Counted from the first letter of the stretch, positions 11,401-23,577 are shown. The stretch is DNA of 64,000 nt from Raffaelea ambrosiae (GCA_002778195.1 PCDI01000006.1:2299950-2363949); one strand, 5' to 3'. Numbers and translations: made by a program. Notes: a model not told the origin generated them from the letters alone.

Positions 11401-12227
11401 GGCGACCAGAACATGGTCCCTGAAGCGTTTGCCACTAAAGACGACTGGGTGCCGAAGAGTGACGTTGACTGATGTTTGTTGAAGCCTCTGCCTGTTGACG
11501 GTGAATAATATGGAGGGATCAGAAGCTATATCCTCGCGGTCATTCGACCAGTACATCAATGGAGAGTGAAAAAACCAAGACTCGTTGGTCAGGCCGTTCG
11601 CAACATGAAAGACATCCCGCTCAGCCGGTGACAGATCAGCCGTGGAGCCGTCATGGTTGACATCGTGCCGTTTCAAAGTGGAGCGAGTAGGGTCAAAATT
11701 CTTTGTCGGCCCCAGGAGCTCGTCCTGTAGCTCAAGGGCAGAGAGAAGAAGGTCGCGATCGAGAGCCCTCATGTAGTCACCGTGGATCCAGATGGACCGC
11801 ATGACGACATCAGGCCAAACCGTTGGGCCGGCTTTGACGGGCTGTGCGTTTGTCCAGACATGGTGAGGAATGCTGGAGGTGCCGCTGGAGAAGTCATGAG
11901 AATAGAGAAAAGGAATCGGATAGATGAGGGCAGTGACAACGGCCACAGAGATGAGAAGCACCACAGGAACGTTCCGAGCCACAAGTACCGCGTATCGGTT
12001 CAAGAGCTGTCGGAGAGGATGATCCGGAGCAAGCGCAGGGGCTCTGGTAGTCCTGTAGAAGTGGATAGTCAGTCAGCATTGATTGGGCAAAGGGGGTTAT
12101 ACGCATGCGTCATTGGATTCCCTCAAACAGTTGTTGGGTTGTGGAAACAGGGAAAGCAAGCACGCAAAGTACATAAGAAAACAAAGAGCACCTACCCTCG
12201 AAAAGGGTACAGGAGATACCAAAGCAT
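8476..12227 (-). CDS. scp1: SREBP cleavage-activating protein (SCAP/Scp1-type)
   Basis: Two coding exons: 12227-12196 (32 nt, encoding MLWYLLYPFRG with the last codon split) and 12052-8476; the intron 12195-12053 has donor GTAGGT and acceptor CTACAG. The product is about 1202 residues. The junction restores YPFRG-TTRAPALAPDHPLRQ, which agrees with the N-terminus I remember for fungal SCAP homologues, so the short exon is well supported. A first membrane segment (about 40-60) precedes a lumenal domain, then a multi-helix region (about 290-440) that fits a sterol-sensing domain. More membrane helices follow, then WD-repeat-like blades in the C-terminal half (for example GLDRLVRVWNIPFG). SCAP escorts the SREBP transcription factor from the ER and senses sterol. 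Partner and regulation are inferred from the family. A patched-type or HMG-CoA reductase relation is excluded by the WD repeats. Confidence 0.85.
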
Positions 12228-15215
12228 CACTGGCAGGTCAACGTACCGGCAGCAGAGGATGGTATGGAAGCAGACGGCTGGTAAGACTCGGCATCGAGGC
12301 GAAGTGATGAAAAGAAGTAGGGGAAGAAGACCAAGACGGGGGAACGAAAAGAGGATGCTTGGAGGCTGAGAGGGGTCGCCAATATCAGCACCGCTGATGA
12401 GATCAGGCAACAGTGGCAATGGGCAGATGTGGCCTGAGACTGTGAAGGCCGAGACCAGCGGAGGAGAAGACGGGGAAATGAGGCAGTCGAGAGCGCAGAT
12501 AAGCGCAAAAAAGAGAAGCCCACTGATATCCCGCACGCCAAGGAACGGAGAAGTGGACGGTGAGGAGAGCCGGGGAAGATACAACAGCTAGCCAGATTAG
12601 CAGCTGCCTGAAAGCTGCCTGGGAGGGATGCAGAGCTGCCTTAGACGCCGATGCAACTGAGGCGTTGCCGGACAGAGCAAGGGCTTGACCGGGCAGGCGG
12701 GTGACCGAGTCAGGAGGTGTGCAGGAAAGTACCGGAGGCGCGGTTGAACCCCATGCTGCAGGGCAAGCACCGTGCCTTGACCGGCTGAGGTGGGGGAGAA
12801 AAGAGCTTCCCCAAAGAGGATGCACCAAGGAGGCGTACCAAGGAGATGCACCAAAGAGATGCCAAAGACAAAGATGGTGGGCAGCAGGCTGTGGAGAACT
12901 GATGCCGTCAGAAGACCGAGCACATTAACGTCGCATTAGCTTTGATGATATGCAGGAGTTCGGCAGAGAAGCCGGCACGAGGAGAATGCAGAAGGATGCT
13001 TTGGGCTATGGGAGAAAGGTATGATAGACGAATGGTGGAGAATCACGATAATCGCTGGAAGGAAAAAAAGCGGCCGATTCTTCAAGCAGGCAACCATGTG
13101 CGGCAGCTGTTCTCATCTGCTCTGCTCTGCTCTGTTCTGCTGCTCTGTCTGGCATGGCATGACAATAAGTCGACCCAGGTTCTGCACCATCAGGAGGTGC
13201 CGTCAAAGTGGTGCCACTCTGACTTTCTTAGCCAGGGGAAAAATACATAGTAGACTGAGGAGGCTTCTGCGCATTTCGTCTCGGCGCCGAAAAAAATGGG
13301 ATGGGATTCTTGCAGATTCCGATAGAGAGAAAAGTGGGGCCATACCTGCCCAACGAGAGCGACGCTGCAACGGCCAGTGAGTGCGATAGACTAGTTACGT
13401 CCAGAGCAACTACAGAGTCTGGATTACAAGTGCTGCCGGATAAGAGATGTGTCAGCAAGACGCGTGGACGTGCAGGAGGTGAAGAAGTGCAGAAGGAGCA
13501 GTAATAATAGTGCAAAGGGTGGAAAAGGCAAGGTGGGCAGCCGCATACACCACGGACACCACAGAGCGCTGCAAGGGAGGCCTGAGGGCGCACCAACACC
13601 CATTCCTACACACGCTTTTGCGCACTCTCACACGATACGAGTGGGATACGGTCGAGTGGGAGCGAAACAGGAAGGTGGGATGCCAACAGACTCGCATAAA
13701 ACAGGAAAGAGCGCAGCACAACTACACGCACAACAGCAACAGCACAAAGGGAAATTGCGATGCGAGCAAGGCAAGCGAGGCGAGCGCAAGGGATAGAGGG
13801 AAAGAGCGAGGGGGGAAAAGTAAAGGGCGAAGAAGGAGCGGGATTCCAGGACAGAATTCCCAGGAAAGGGCGGGGGAAGCAGGGAAGGCAGGGAAGTCCA
13901 AGTCTGCCCAAGCCATCCAGGCCGCCAAAGTAGGCCAACACTCACCGACGCAGTTGCTGGTGAGCAAAAAGCCAAGATGCACTGCTGAATTGTCTCAGGA
14001 TGCTGGGGGCCGCTGCAGGTAAGGAGGGGCAAGTACGGTGTGCACACATCGCATTAGGGAGCACGAGATGCTTTCGCGACCGCCGTTTCAGCGGCACAGC
14101 AGCGAGGTGTTGTGCGCAGGTTGGGGGCGTCGAGAATCGACGTTTTCGTCGAACCTGCCGTGTATTGTGCTTCTTGCTGTGTAATATCTCACATAGTAGT
14201 ATCTTAACTACTGCCCCCGGATGAGGGGCTCTTCCCTCGCTGGAACTGTAGCTGCCCGTCATTCGAGCGGCTCCATCGCGCCTTCCTTGGTTGCGGGCCT
14301 TAGACAGCAACGCATCCGCCGCAAGTCATGTGAGTGCCGTTTGCGGGTTGGGGGGGGCTTTGCATGCATCTTGTGAGAATATTGGAAACGGTTATTTTTG
14401 ATGTTCTCGCACGCATTTCGTTTATTAATAAACCCACCAACTTCGATGCAGCTGTTTTGGGAACACGCTTGCAGCCAGCCTGCCGTCCACTGACAGGCCG
14501 CGCTGCCTGTTCTTCGATGCTGTGTCGCCCTCCTTCGTCCTGCGCAACACGCTCTTTACTGGCTGTTGTTCTTTTTTGTTACTTTTTATTTGCTTTTTCT
14601 ATTCACTTTTTGTTCCTTTTTCTGTTGGTCCAACTCTCGCTCACCCCCCTCCTCTTGCTCCTCTCGACCACCCCCCGGAATCAGGCCACCCTGCTGCTGC
14701 AGGGAGCGCGCCCGCCCCCATGCGGCCCTGATTGGTGGCCGCCATGGCCCCTTGGCTTGCATCTTTCGCCCTCTCTCGCCGTCTTGCCCTCACTCACCCT
14801 CCCTCTCGCTGCCCTCCACACAATTGCAAATTGGCATTTCAGCAGAGCCAGCTGGATTCTCTCCAACTCTTTAACAGCAGCTTTCCCCCGCCCCGATCAG
14901 ATTTCTTATCTCTCTCTCTTTCCCTTTATTTTCTCCTCTCTTCTCCATCCACAAGCTCGTCTGTATTCCCCAGTTGACCCATCTTTGCCAGACTATCTTG
15001 TCCAGAAACAACACTACTGCCACTTCCAGGTGGAGACCCCAAAAACTAGGTGATGACTTGCATGAATTGACAGGCATAAACCATCGTCTCTTCGTCTAGT
15101 TCATCCTTGCCCATTCTGCCAATCCACCCTGCCAAGTATCTACACCTTTCTGCTTCCTTTGCCTTTCTACTGCTCCTGCTTCTTCCCCAACAAGAACTTA
15201 AAGACAATTGCAATC
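12228..15215. other. Divergent intergenic region, SCAP / JmjC hydroxylase
   Basis: Three kilobases between two divergent starts. It carries a strongly CT-rich block (about 14560-15200) just upstream of the JmjC gene, typical of fungal promoters and 5' leaders. The many overlapping frames are purine- or pyrimidine-biased shadows. No gene is supported. Confidence 0.5.
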
Positions 15216-16880
15216 ATGACGCGTGCCGACCCTCTTGCCGAGCTCATCACCAACTACTTCGAGCTTAACAGCGAACGGATCGAAGAGATCGACGACACCG
15301 AGTACCTTGAGGAGATCCATATCGAGCAGCAGAACACCCGCGGCGCCGCCTTCCAGCCGAGCCCGCTCGAGTTCATGCGCTATGTGGCGCGCAACACACC
15401 CTTTGTCGCTCCCGGCGCTGCGGCCGGCTGGCCGGCTGTGCGCCGCTGGTCCGTTGAGTTCCTGCGCAAGACTCTGAGGAACGCCAGGGTCAATGTCGCC
15501 GTGACGCCCAATGGGTAAGATATGAACAAAACCCCTCACTCGGGACTGCAGTGCTATCCTCACCTTGTTCACCTTGTACTCTGTGCTCCTCCCTTGCCCC
15601 TCCGCCCTCCGACCTTCTACATCTGCCTATCCTAGAGATATTGAGCATGCCATGCGTCATATAATACACACACATATATACGCCACATATCACATGTTGC
15701 TCATAAGCTCTAACACACTCTAGGTATGCTGACGCACCCACACGCGGCGTTCCCGGTGATGACGACAAGATCGTCTTTGCCAGGCCATGCGAGGAGGACC
15801 AGTCCTTCCCCGAGTTCCTTGACTATGTCGCGAGCCAGGGCAAGGGCAACCTGCCTCCAGATGCAGAAATTCGCTATGCACAGACGCGTGAGTACTCCCG
15901 GGTCCTTTCATTTCCTCTCCTTTGATTGCTTCTGTATCCTGCCTAGTTCCTGTATTCGACACTAGCTCTACCTCGGATAAAACCGACTTATCCTTCCTTG
16001 TCTTCTGCTAACCCCTCACCAGAAAATGACAATCTCCGTGACGAATATGCGGATCTCCTACCCCATGTCGAGAAGGACATTGCCTTTGCCCGCATAGCCC
16101 TGCGACAGGAGCCCGAGGCTATCAACCTGTGGATCGGCAATGACCAGTCTGTCACGGCCCTGCACCGCGACAACTACGAGAACGTCTACGTTCAGATTGT
16201 CGGCGAGAAGCACTTCATCCTGTTGCCGCCCCTGTGCCAGCCGTGTGTCAACGAGAAGTCTTTGGAGACATGGACCTATGAACGCACCCGAGATGGCAGC
16301 GGGATTGAGCTGGCGCCCACATTCGTTGAAGACAAAGAAGGCAACGTGAGCGACGACATCGCCAGAGTACCCTTTCCTATGTGGGACCCAGACCACCCAA
16401 CGATGAACACAACAGAGTACTCGCATCTCGCCAAGCCCGTCCACGTAACGCTGAAGGCTGGTGATATGTTGTATCTTCCGGCGATGTGGTATGTGTCAGC
16501 TCAACAGGTTTAGCTCTGATCTTGTTTTACATATCCAGACTTGTAATACTAACAATTGCTAGGTACCACAAAGTCTCGCAATCGTGCTCATCAGAAGGCA
16601 TCTGCGTAGCTGTCAACTACTGGTAAGTTTCTGCACCTCTACTCTCTCTGGCCCAACTGCATCTTCCTGAACCAGGATCATGCTGACAATCACCCCTCTC
16701 AGGTACGACATGGAGTTCAGCGGGCCACTATACCCCATGACTTCGTTTGTAAGATCTGTCTATCAGAATCGGCCAAACGGTCCGAAAGGTCCCAGAGGTC
16801 CAAATTCTCTACATCCAAAAAACCCGGAAGATCGAGATGGACCAGAGTCTTCGGGAAGCCAGACAGCAGCAGCAGCATAA
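15216..16880 (+). CDS. JMJD7-like JmjC-domain hydroxylase
   Basis: Five exons: 15216-15514, 15724-15887, 16023-16488, 16563-16622 and 16703-16880. All have GT-AG junctions and consistent phases, giving 388 residues. The protein is a compact cupin/JmjC fold. The Fe(II)-binding HxD is His202 and Asp204 in ALHRDNYENVYVQIVGEK, and the distal His is about residue 312, in YHKVSQS, encoded at the start of the 60 nt fourth exon. The N-terminal half (PLEFMRYVARNTPFV) and the motif KAGDMLYLPAMWYHKV match the JMJD7 class, whose human member hydroxylates a lysine in DRG-family translation GTPases using 2-oxoglutarate. That substrate is inferred here. The C-terminal 50 residues are Pro/Gly/Asn-rich and lineage-specific. 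Alternatives are other cupin_8 hydroxylases, such as a TYW5-like enzyme. Confidence 0.85.
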
Positions 16881-17173
16881 AAACCCGGAGACTGGTTCAT
16901 GGTCTGCTTTTGATTTTTGATTTTGTGTCACACGGTTTCTACGGGGTTTGCTTATTTTATAGTACTAGACATGTAATTTCGGCCGCGCCACAGTTCACTT
17001 CAAATATATACACGATGATGATGATGCCATGATATGCTTTCCATTTACCCTGCCATATACTTTTAATTTTGTTAACCCAATAAAACGTGGCAAAAATATG
17101 GAAAATAGAATGCAATGATACCCGGTTTTCCTGATATCTTCCCCGTCGTCCCCGCCCCCCGTTGGTTCTCCTA
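16881..17173. other. Convergent 3' intergenic region
   Basis: About 290 bases of AT-rich DNA between the stops of the JmjC gene (+) and spb1 (-); holds both 3' ends and no frame of note. Confidence 0.6.
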
Positions 17174-19921
17174 TCATTTCTTGTGCTTCTTGGCAATCCG
17201 CTTGAGTGCCCTCGTCTCCTTCTTCATTCTCGCGTCCACCAACTTGTACCGACCCTTGACACCCCTGGGTCGTCCCTTGATACCCCGGTTGGCACCCCGC
17301 GCCACCACCACCTTGGTGGCCACGTGCGGCTTCTTCTTGGCCGCCTTGCTGAGCATCTTGGAAATCGTGTCGGCCTTTTCCTTTTCGGTCATGCCCTCGT
17401 CCGCAATGAGCATCTCCGACTTCTTCTTGAGCTTCTCCAGCCGCTGCGCCGCCTTGAACTTCTTGCGCGCCTGGGCCTCCCGCACCTTCTTGATCGGCCG
17501 TGCGTTCAGCGCCCGCATCTTCTCCTTGATGGCCTCAGCCGCCGCCTTGGTCATGGGCCGCTGGAGCTTGTCGTGCCTGGTCTCGTCGTCCAGGAACCAC
17601 TCGGGGAGGCCGTCCTTGTCGCGGAAGGCGTGCTTGTTGAAGCCGTCGTCGATCAGGTCCTGCTTGGACTTTTTGCCCGTGGCGAGTTCGTGGGCCAGCG
17701 TCATAGCCTCGGCCGTGATGATGTCGATGTCTAGAGGAGGGGTTGTTAGTATAGCCGTAGAAAAGGAGAGCATACTAAAAAGTAAATGTGAACAAGAGCT
17801 TACCAGGCTTGCCATCTGCACGACTGCGCTTGTCTCTTTCCTCCCAGTCATCATCGTCGTCGTCGTCTTTGCGAGTCTTTACGACTTCGAAGCCGCCATC
17901 GTCCTCGCTCTCGGAGTCCACGCCGGTTTGTCCGTTTTCTTGAACGGTCTTGCCAGTTGGCATATCGTCATCCGAAGACACCACATCCTCTTCCATCTCC
18001 TCCTCCTCCTCGTCTTCGTCTTCTTCGTCTTCCTCCTCCTCCTCCTCCTCCTCCTCCTTGTCTTCCTCTTCCTTCTCCTCGACAGGCTCGTCCAGAATAC
18101 CAGCCAAGTCGTTAAAGATGTCCTGGTTAAAAAAGGCACGTGCCTTCCGAGACAGCCCGTCCTTTACGGCCGGTCCGTTGTCCAGATCTGTGAGCAGTGG
18201 CTTGGTGGCCTTGCCACTGTCGTCGTCCTCTTCGTCGTCGCTGCTGTCCTCCTCCAGGTCGCCGTCACTGTCGTCGACCTCTTTCTCGTCGCCCGAGAAG
18301 CCCTCGAACTCCTCGTCGTTGTTCCGCTGCCGGGCCTTCTTGGCACGGTACTTGGCGTCGGCAGCCGACCGGCGCTCCTGGAAATCTTCGTAGAGGCCGT
18401 CCAGCTCACGCTCAAGTCGGTCTTCCTCGTCATCTTCATCGTCGTCGAGGTCGTCTTCGTCGTCATCCGTCTCGATAGAGGACCCGACGCCGCTATCCCG
18501 GTGTGTCTCCGTTGTTGACTTCGTCTTGTTCTCCGCTTTGGAATTCAGTGTGGCCATCTTTCCGCGTGCAATCCGCGACAGTGCTTCCGGCTTGTCCAAC
18601 TTTTTAAGCGCAAACATGGAGTTGTCGCCAAAGGCGTCAGCCTGTTCCATGCCAATGTCCATGGGTGCGGTCATGTTGAGCTGCATGCGCACAATCTCCT
18701 TTTGCTTTCGCTCGTTTTCTCGGCGCTTCTCGCGCTTTTTCTTGGAGTTGGCCTTATCCTGCAGGTTCTCCAGGTCTCTCTGGATCTGCATCTCCTCGTC
18801 CATGTCGTCCACCACGGCGACCTCTTCCGACAGCGGCTTCGCCTTCTTGGTGGCCAGGCCCAATATCTCGCGCACTTTGAGTCGCCACCGCAGCAGCCGC
18901 TTAAAGTTGGTGCCGCTGAGGACTTTCAAGTCCTCACACGAGTCGCGGATCTCGTCAGTCGTCTCGGGCATTTGGGACAGCGTGGCCAGGGCGACATCGC
19001 CATTTGGCGGCTGGTCGAACGTTATGCGGTTGTACTGGCCAAGGATGGCGAGGGGATCGACCGTCTGGACGAACTCGGTGGCCGGGCATTCTTTGTACAG
19101 GGTGTAGTCGCCCTCCTCGTAACCGTCACGCTTGCGCTTCTTGATCTCCGGGTGGAACACCTTGGCCTCGTTGTTCGGCGTCGGGTTGGACAGCTCGGCG
19201 AACACAGCCTTGGGGTCCAGGAAGCGAGGGTCGATGTGCTTGGGAGCCTTGAAGCCGCGGCAGACAACGAAGATCTCGGCCGAGACGTTACGCGAAGACG
19301 GGGGCTTGGTGGCCTCGACCTTGGTGAACAGCTGGTTGAAGACCCAGAGCAGCGAGTTGTAGTCCTTGGAACGGAAAACCTTGGTGACAAAGGTACCGCC
19401 CTCGACCAGAAAGTCCGTCGCCAGCTTCATCGCCTGCAGCGTCAACTCGGCCTGGTTGAAGGAATCCTGCACCCAAGCCGTACCGACATTGGGCGCACCG
19501 TCGTGAAGGACCGTGTCGGCTTTCCATGTCTTGATATGTTGTCGGATGGTGGCGCGGCACTTCTCGGTTGTGATATCGCTCTGGAAGGTAATGACTTTGG
19601 GAATCGGCTTGATGGGGGACAGGTCGACACCGATGATGATGCTGTTCACGGGCATAACCTCTGCGGCAACTTGGCACCAGGACTGAAGATGTGTGTCAGC
19701 ATTCCACAAGCCAAAAAAGAAAATGGAGTAGGTATGAGAGAGCAATGACTTACTCCTGGCGCAGCGCAGAGATCCAGCAGGACCTTGCTCTTCTCAAGAA
19801 AGCCATATTTTTTGTTCAATTGGATCAGCTTGAAGGCGGCTCGGGCACGGTAGCCCTTCTCCTTGGCAAGCTTGTACCACTTGTCCAAACGGCCTTTGCC
19901 GTGCTTCTTCTGAATCGCCAT
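17174..19921 (-). CDS. spb1: 27S pre-rRNA 2'-O-methyltransferase Spb1
   Basis: Three exons: 19921-19754, 19682-17804 and 17730-17174. Donors are GTAAGT and GTAAGC, acceptors TTCAG and TCTAG, and the product is 867 residues (yeast Spb1 is 841). The N-terminal FtsJ/RrmJ methyltransferase domain shows KKHGKGRLDKWYKLAKEKG, the SAM motif LLDLCAAPGSW at the first splice junction, and the K-D-K-E catalytic set: FKLIQLNKKYGF, VLHDGAPNVG, FVTKVFRSKDY and EIFVVCRGFK. A long acidic Asp/Glu-rich middle (about 440-620) and a basic Spb1 C-terminal domain (about 640-867, ending ALKRIAKKHKK) follow. The enzyme methylates a guanosine in the 25S A-loop in nucleolar pre-60S particles. It is divergent from the cdt2-like gene, with a 727 nt shared upstream region. 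Confidence 0.95.
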
Positions 19922-20648
19922 GGTACCGTGGCGTCGGGAAGGACTGAGTGGGTGTGGGTGTGGTTGTGATTGTGGGTGAGTATGTTCGTCACAACTCCGT
20001 TCACAAATGGCTGGTGCCGTTGGACTTTTTTTTTCTTTCCCTCTTTTTTTTTTTCTTTATCTTATCGTGCACATAATTTTTAGAGTCCATTCAGCACTTT
20101 CTGCCAACGAGCTAGTTTGACCAATCAACGCGCGCGATAATTAAGTTTAGTGGGTCGGCGCGGTCTCGATAAGCACAATTTAGCGGTGTCTGTCTCGTGG
20201 GGACGTTTCGGGAAGGCGCACTGGTCCACTGGGGATCTCGCAGGTGGGACAGCTGTAATTGATTGGCCCACATTCTGTAAGTGCTCGCGCCCTCACGAGC
20301 GCGTAGCCATCGCGTCCTGGCCCTGCCGGAACCACGCCCCATAGCACGCCTAGACGGTCGTTCCTTCCCCGCCACTCAAGCTATGGTGGCGGCCGTAGCT
20401 CTGGCCGCGTCTTCAAAACTCGCAGTGTCCCAATTTTCTCTCCATCTGTTCAGACCAGCGCCTCCCTTTCCTGACCTCGTTCTCATCACCTGTCTTTTGT
20501 AGCGTTCTTTGTTGTGTCTTTCTCGTGTCTTTCTGGTCCAATCTCCAGTCTGGTCTGCCGTCCTTCTTCTTCCCGTTGCTCTTCTCCGCCTGTGTCTCGT
20601 GTCGTCTGCCCATGCGGTGTGGTGGTGCTGAAGAGACAGAGCAGGACC
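19922..20648. promoter_or_regulatory. Bidirectional promoter region, spb1 / cdt2-like
   Basis: Holds a poly(dT) block at about 20026-20062 near spb1, typical of nucleosome-depleted fungal promoters. CCAAT boxes sit at 20121-20125 and, inverted, at 20262-20266. Three ACGCG cores lie at 20128-20132, 20300-20304 (inverted) and 20311-20315 (inverted), resembling the core of MBF (MluI box) sites. CT-rich leader sequence runs from about 20430 to 20610 before the cdt2-like start. Motif function is inferred. Confidence 0.5.
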
Positions 20649-23036
20649 ATGGCCGAGCAGAACTCGTCGCCCTCGGCTGTTCTCAGCTCTGTCCATAATG
20701 CCCAACAGGAACACCGGCTCCTGTCACCACCGCCTGCTGGTCATGGCGGAAAGGAGCGTCGTCAGCCCTCGATCACGCCTCGCAAATTTCGGCGCTTCTT
20801 TACTCCTCGCACGCGCGTGTCTACTCGTCCAAGTGCAGCCCGAAGAGCACTTCGTGATCTCACCGCCCGGGCACTCAATCACTCCGAGACATCCTCCAGC
20901 AGCTTTTACACGGCCGAGGGCATTCTGCCGACCATCCCGGACAATGGAGTTCTCGACTCGCTGCCGTCCCCGCGGTCGGCCAAGCGCCGCAAGACCGGCC
21001 ACCACACGCCAGAAACATCGCCATTAAAGGCCTCCAACTCAACACCTTTAATACAGGTAACGACTCCCGAGCTTGTTTCGAAAGCTGCTCCCAGCTCGAT
21101 GCTACTCAGTCCGCTGGCCTCTTCGCCGGTGGCTTTCGCCGACGAGCCCATGTCTGATATCGACGACCTGGATGGCTATGACGAGTCCGAGTCCGATATG
21201 CCTCTCTATGCCCAGCCACCTCAGAGAATCATCCCATTGACCCAGCGCGGGACTGCCGGCCAACTGCTCCAAAGAGAGCTGGGAACAAGGCCTGGACCGG
21301 GCCATCGATATCTCAACCGTCCCATAACCGACTGGAGAGTTGAGACTGCTGATTTCTGCAGCACACGGGATGACGTGCATCTGTGTGCCAGCCACGAAAC
21401 GCCCAATGGCCACTGTATCCCATTCTGCACGGCATCATGCAACAGTGAGTACACCGCGACTTGTTGGAGAGGCCGCGTCCGGTATCTTTGCTGACACAAC
21501 TGCGTAGCCAACGGATTGGTCGCAATAGGTGACGAGGAGGGTCGCATCAGACTGCTGGATTCCGACATGTCTGGCCCAGACGGCTTCAACAGCATCCATG
21601 TCTCCTTTGCCGCCCATAGCAATGCGGTCATTGATCTCGCCTTCTCGCAAGACGACTATTTGCTGGCAACTGCTTCGGGCGACCAGACAGGAAAGGTCAT
21701 TGACATGATGACACAGACGCCAATCTCCATCTTGGACCACCACACGGCGTCGCTGAAGCAAGTCCGCTTCCAACCAGGACGAGGCGAAGGCAACGTTCTG
21801 GCGACTTCGGGCCGCGATGGAAGCGTCAAGATTTGGGACCTCCGGTGCAAGGGAGGCCCGTCACAGGAGTTCACGGTGGAACGCCCGACAACGCTCCACT
21901 ACAGCCTGCCTCGCAAAGTCAACCAAGGCTGTGTGGTCAACAGCATATACGACGCACATGCACGAACCATGCGTCAGACTCGCCAGATGGCGCAGTCCCC
22001 TGCAGGCCCAGATATTGCCGCTCGGTGGGAGGTTCCTGGCCGCATTGGCGAGGTGTCGGTAACAGCTATCCAGTTCTTGCCCCCAGGCAAGGAGCATCTC
22101 ATTCTTTCCGCGTGCGAAGCGGATGCTTCCATCAAGCTCTGGGATATTCGCAACGTGCACACATCCCGCCAAAAGACCAGCACACCCATCTCGGTCACAG
22201 CTGCACCCGAGAGCCACTCGCAGTGGAGGCCGTTTGGCATTTCGTCCATGAGCTTGAGTACAGACGGCGCACGGCTGTATGCTCTGTGCAAAGACAACAC
22301 GGTGTATGCATACTCGACCTCACACCTTGTCTTGGGCTATGCCCCGGAGCTCTCCTCCAAAGGAGAGCCACCCAAGCGGAGGAACGGGACGGCACAGGAC
22401 GGACTGGGACCAATGTACGGCTTCCGTCACGAAAATTTCCACGCAACATCGTTTTATGTGAAGACGGCAGTCAGGCCTGCGCGGGATGGCCGGTCTGAAC
22501 TTTTGGCCGTAGGCAGCAGCGACGGCTGCGCTATCCTCTTCCCAACGGACGAAAGGTACTTTACCGACCCCGACAGCAACATGCTCATTGGCAGCCGCAA
22601 CACTCGTACGGTGGGGCAGGAACAGGTCCCAACACCTACGTTCTCTTCGTTCCCTCCGCCAGGACTCAGCCGACCATCATTGGGCAACAGCCTTGGAGCG
22701 CGGCGACCAGGTCTTTTCCGCACAAACAGCGTTTCCAGCTTGAGCGGCCGCCTCGTTGACACCATTCCCATTGTTCGGAACGGAACGGCACTCATCCGTG
22801 GGCACGAGAAGAAAGAAGTTGGCGCTGTTTGCTGGACACCTAGTGGCAATCTGGTCTCTGTCGGCGACGATTACCTTGTCCGGTGCTGGCGCGAGGACCG
22901 TGACCAGGCCACCGAGCTTCGAACCGGAGGCGAAGGTGAAGGTCGTCGGTGGGCCAGCGGATGGGCAGATATCGGGGATGATTGGGACGATGACGAGGGC
23001 TCCCTGCTCGATGACGACGAAGGAGACGAAATATAG
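20649..23036 (+). CDS. cdt2: WD-repeat substrate receptor, Cdt2/DTL-like
   Basis: Two exons: 20649-21444 and 21508-23036, with donor GTGAGT and acceptor GTAG, giving 774 residues. The N-terminal 215 residues are Ser/Thr/Pro-rich and disordered. A seven-blade propeller follows: CNTNGLVAIGDEEGRIRLLD, then ATASGDQTGKVIDM, ATSGRDGSVKIWDLRCKG, SACEADASIKLWDIRN and later blades. The order and spacing of these blades fit Cdt2/L2DTL, the receptor by which CRL4 (Cul4-Ddb1) ubiquitin ligase destroys Cdt1 and other PCNA-bound substrates in S phase. The dipeptide after the WD in WDLR supports a DDB1-binding WDxR box. A last blade (GAVCWTPSGNLVSVGDDYLV) precedes an acidic tail. Other nuclear WD proteins are possible, but the blade pattern makes Cdt2 the best match. 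Confidence 0.8.
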
Positions 23037-23248
23037 AGGGCATTTTTGCTGCACTGTTGTTGACAAGCATTTCATTTTTGTTCTCTTTGTTCAAAACGGG
23101 TATATAGGCGTTTTCTGCATCTGGCGGCGGACTTGGCTTACATTATTGATCGTTCCTGAAAAAAGGAACCCCGGGAGCTGGCGTCTATTATGTCATATTT
23201 TTTCTTTTATCCTTTTTTGGCGGTTGGGGTTTTTTGGCACATATCCTC

Positions 23249-23282
23249 TTGCATTCTTGCATTCTTGCATTCTTGCATGCAT
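23249..23282. repeat. TTGCATTC tandem repeat
   Basis: Four consecutive 8-base units TTGCATTC, the last degenerating into TTGCATGCAT, in the 3' flank of the cdt2-like gene. Confidence 0.85.
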
Positions 23283-23574
23283 CGGTTCCAACAGCTTATC
23301 CCCTGTTTCAGTGCATTTTCACGATGAATTAATCGCATCGGTAGAGCTTTTATGTATTCGTGTACTTCAATGAAATCACGGCCATTTTAAGAAACGTCAA
23401 AGTTGAAACTTTCAGGCATACTTTGCATACAGAAAGACTGGATCAGGTTGGTTACCTGCCCAAGAAACGCCACGTCTATCGTTACGTGTGTGAGGCAGAA
23501 GTCCTCGACTTTTTGCTCACCACTATGCCATATATATACGACGAAAGATGCAATCCACAATGTTCAATGTTCAG

Positions 23575-23577
<3 letters not shown>

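Noticed and set aside
14334..15053. 239-codon plus-strand frame upstream of the JmjC gene
   Set aside because: No ATG at its start, composition follows the CT-rich promoter and leader, and it runs straight into the JmjC 5' UTR; no recognisable domain.
18197..19748. Long plus-strand frames opposite spb1
   Set aside because: Leu/Val/Arg-rich shadows of a GC-rich conserved gene on the other strand.
20514..20648. In-frame extension upstream of the cdt2-like ATG
   Set aside because: No ATG in the extension and the DNA is the CT-rich leader; 20649 is the first ATG in frame.
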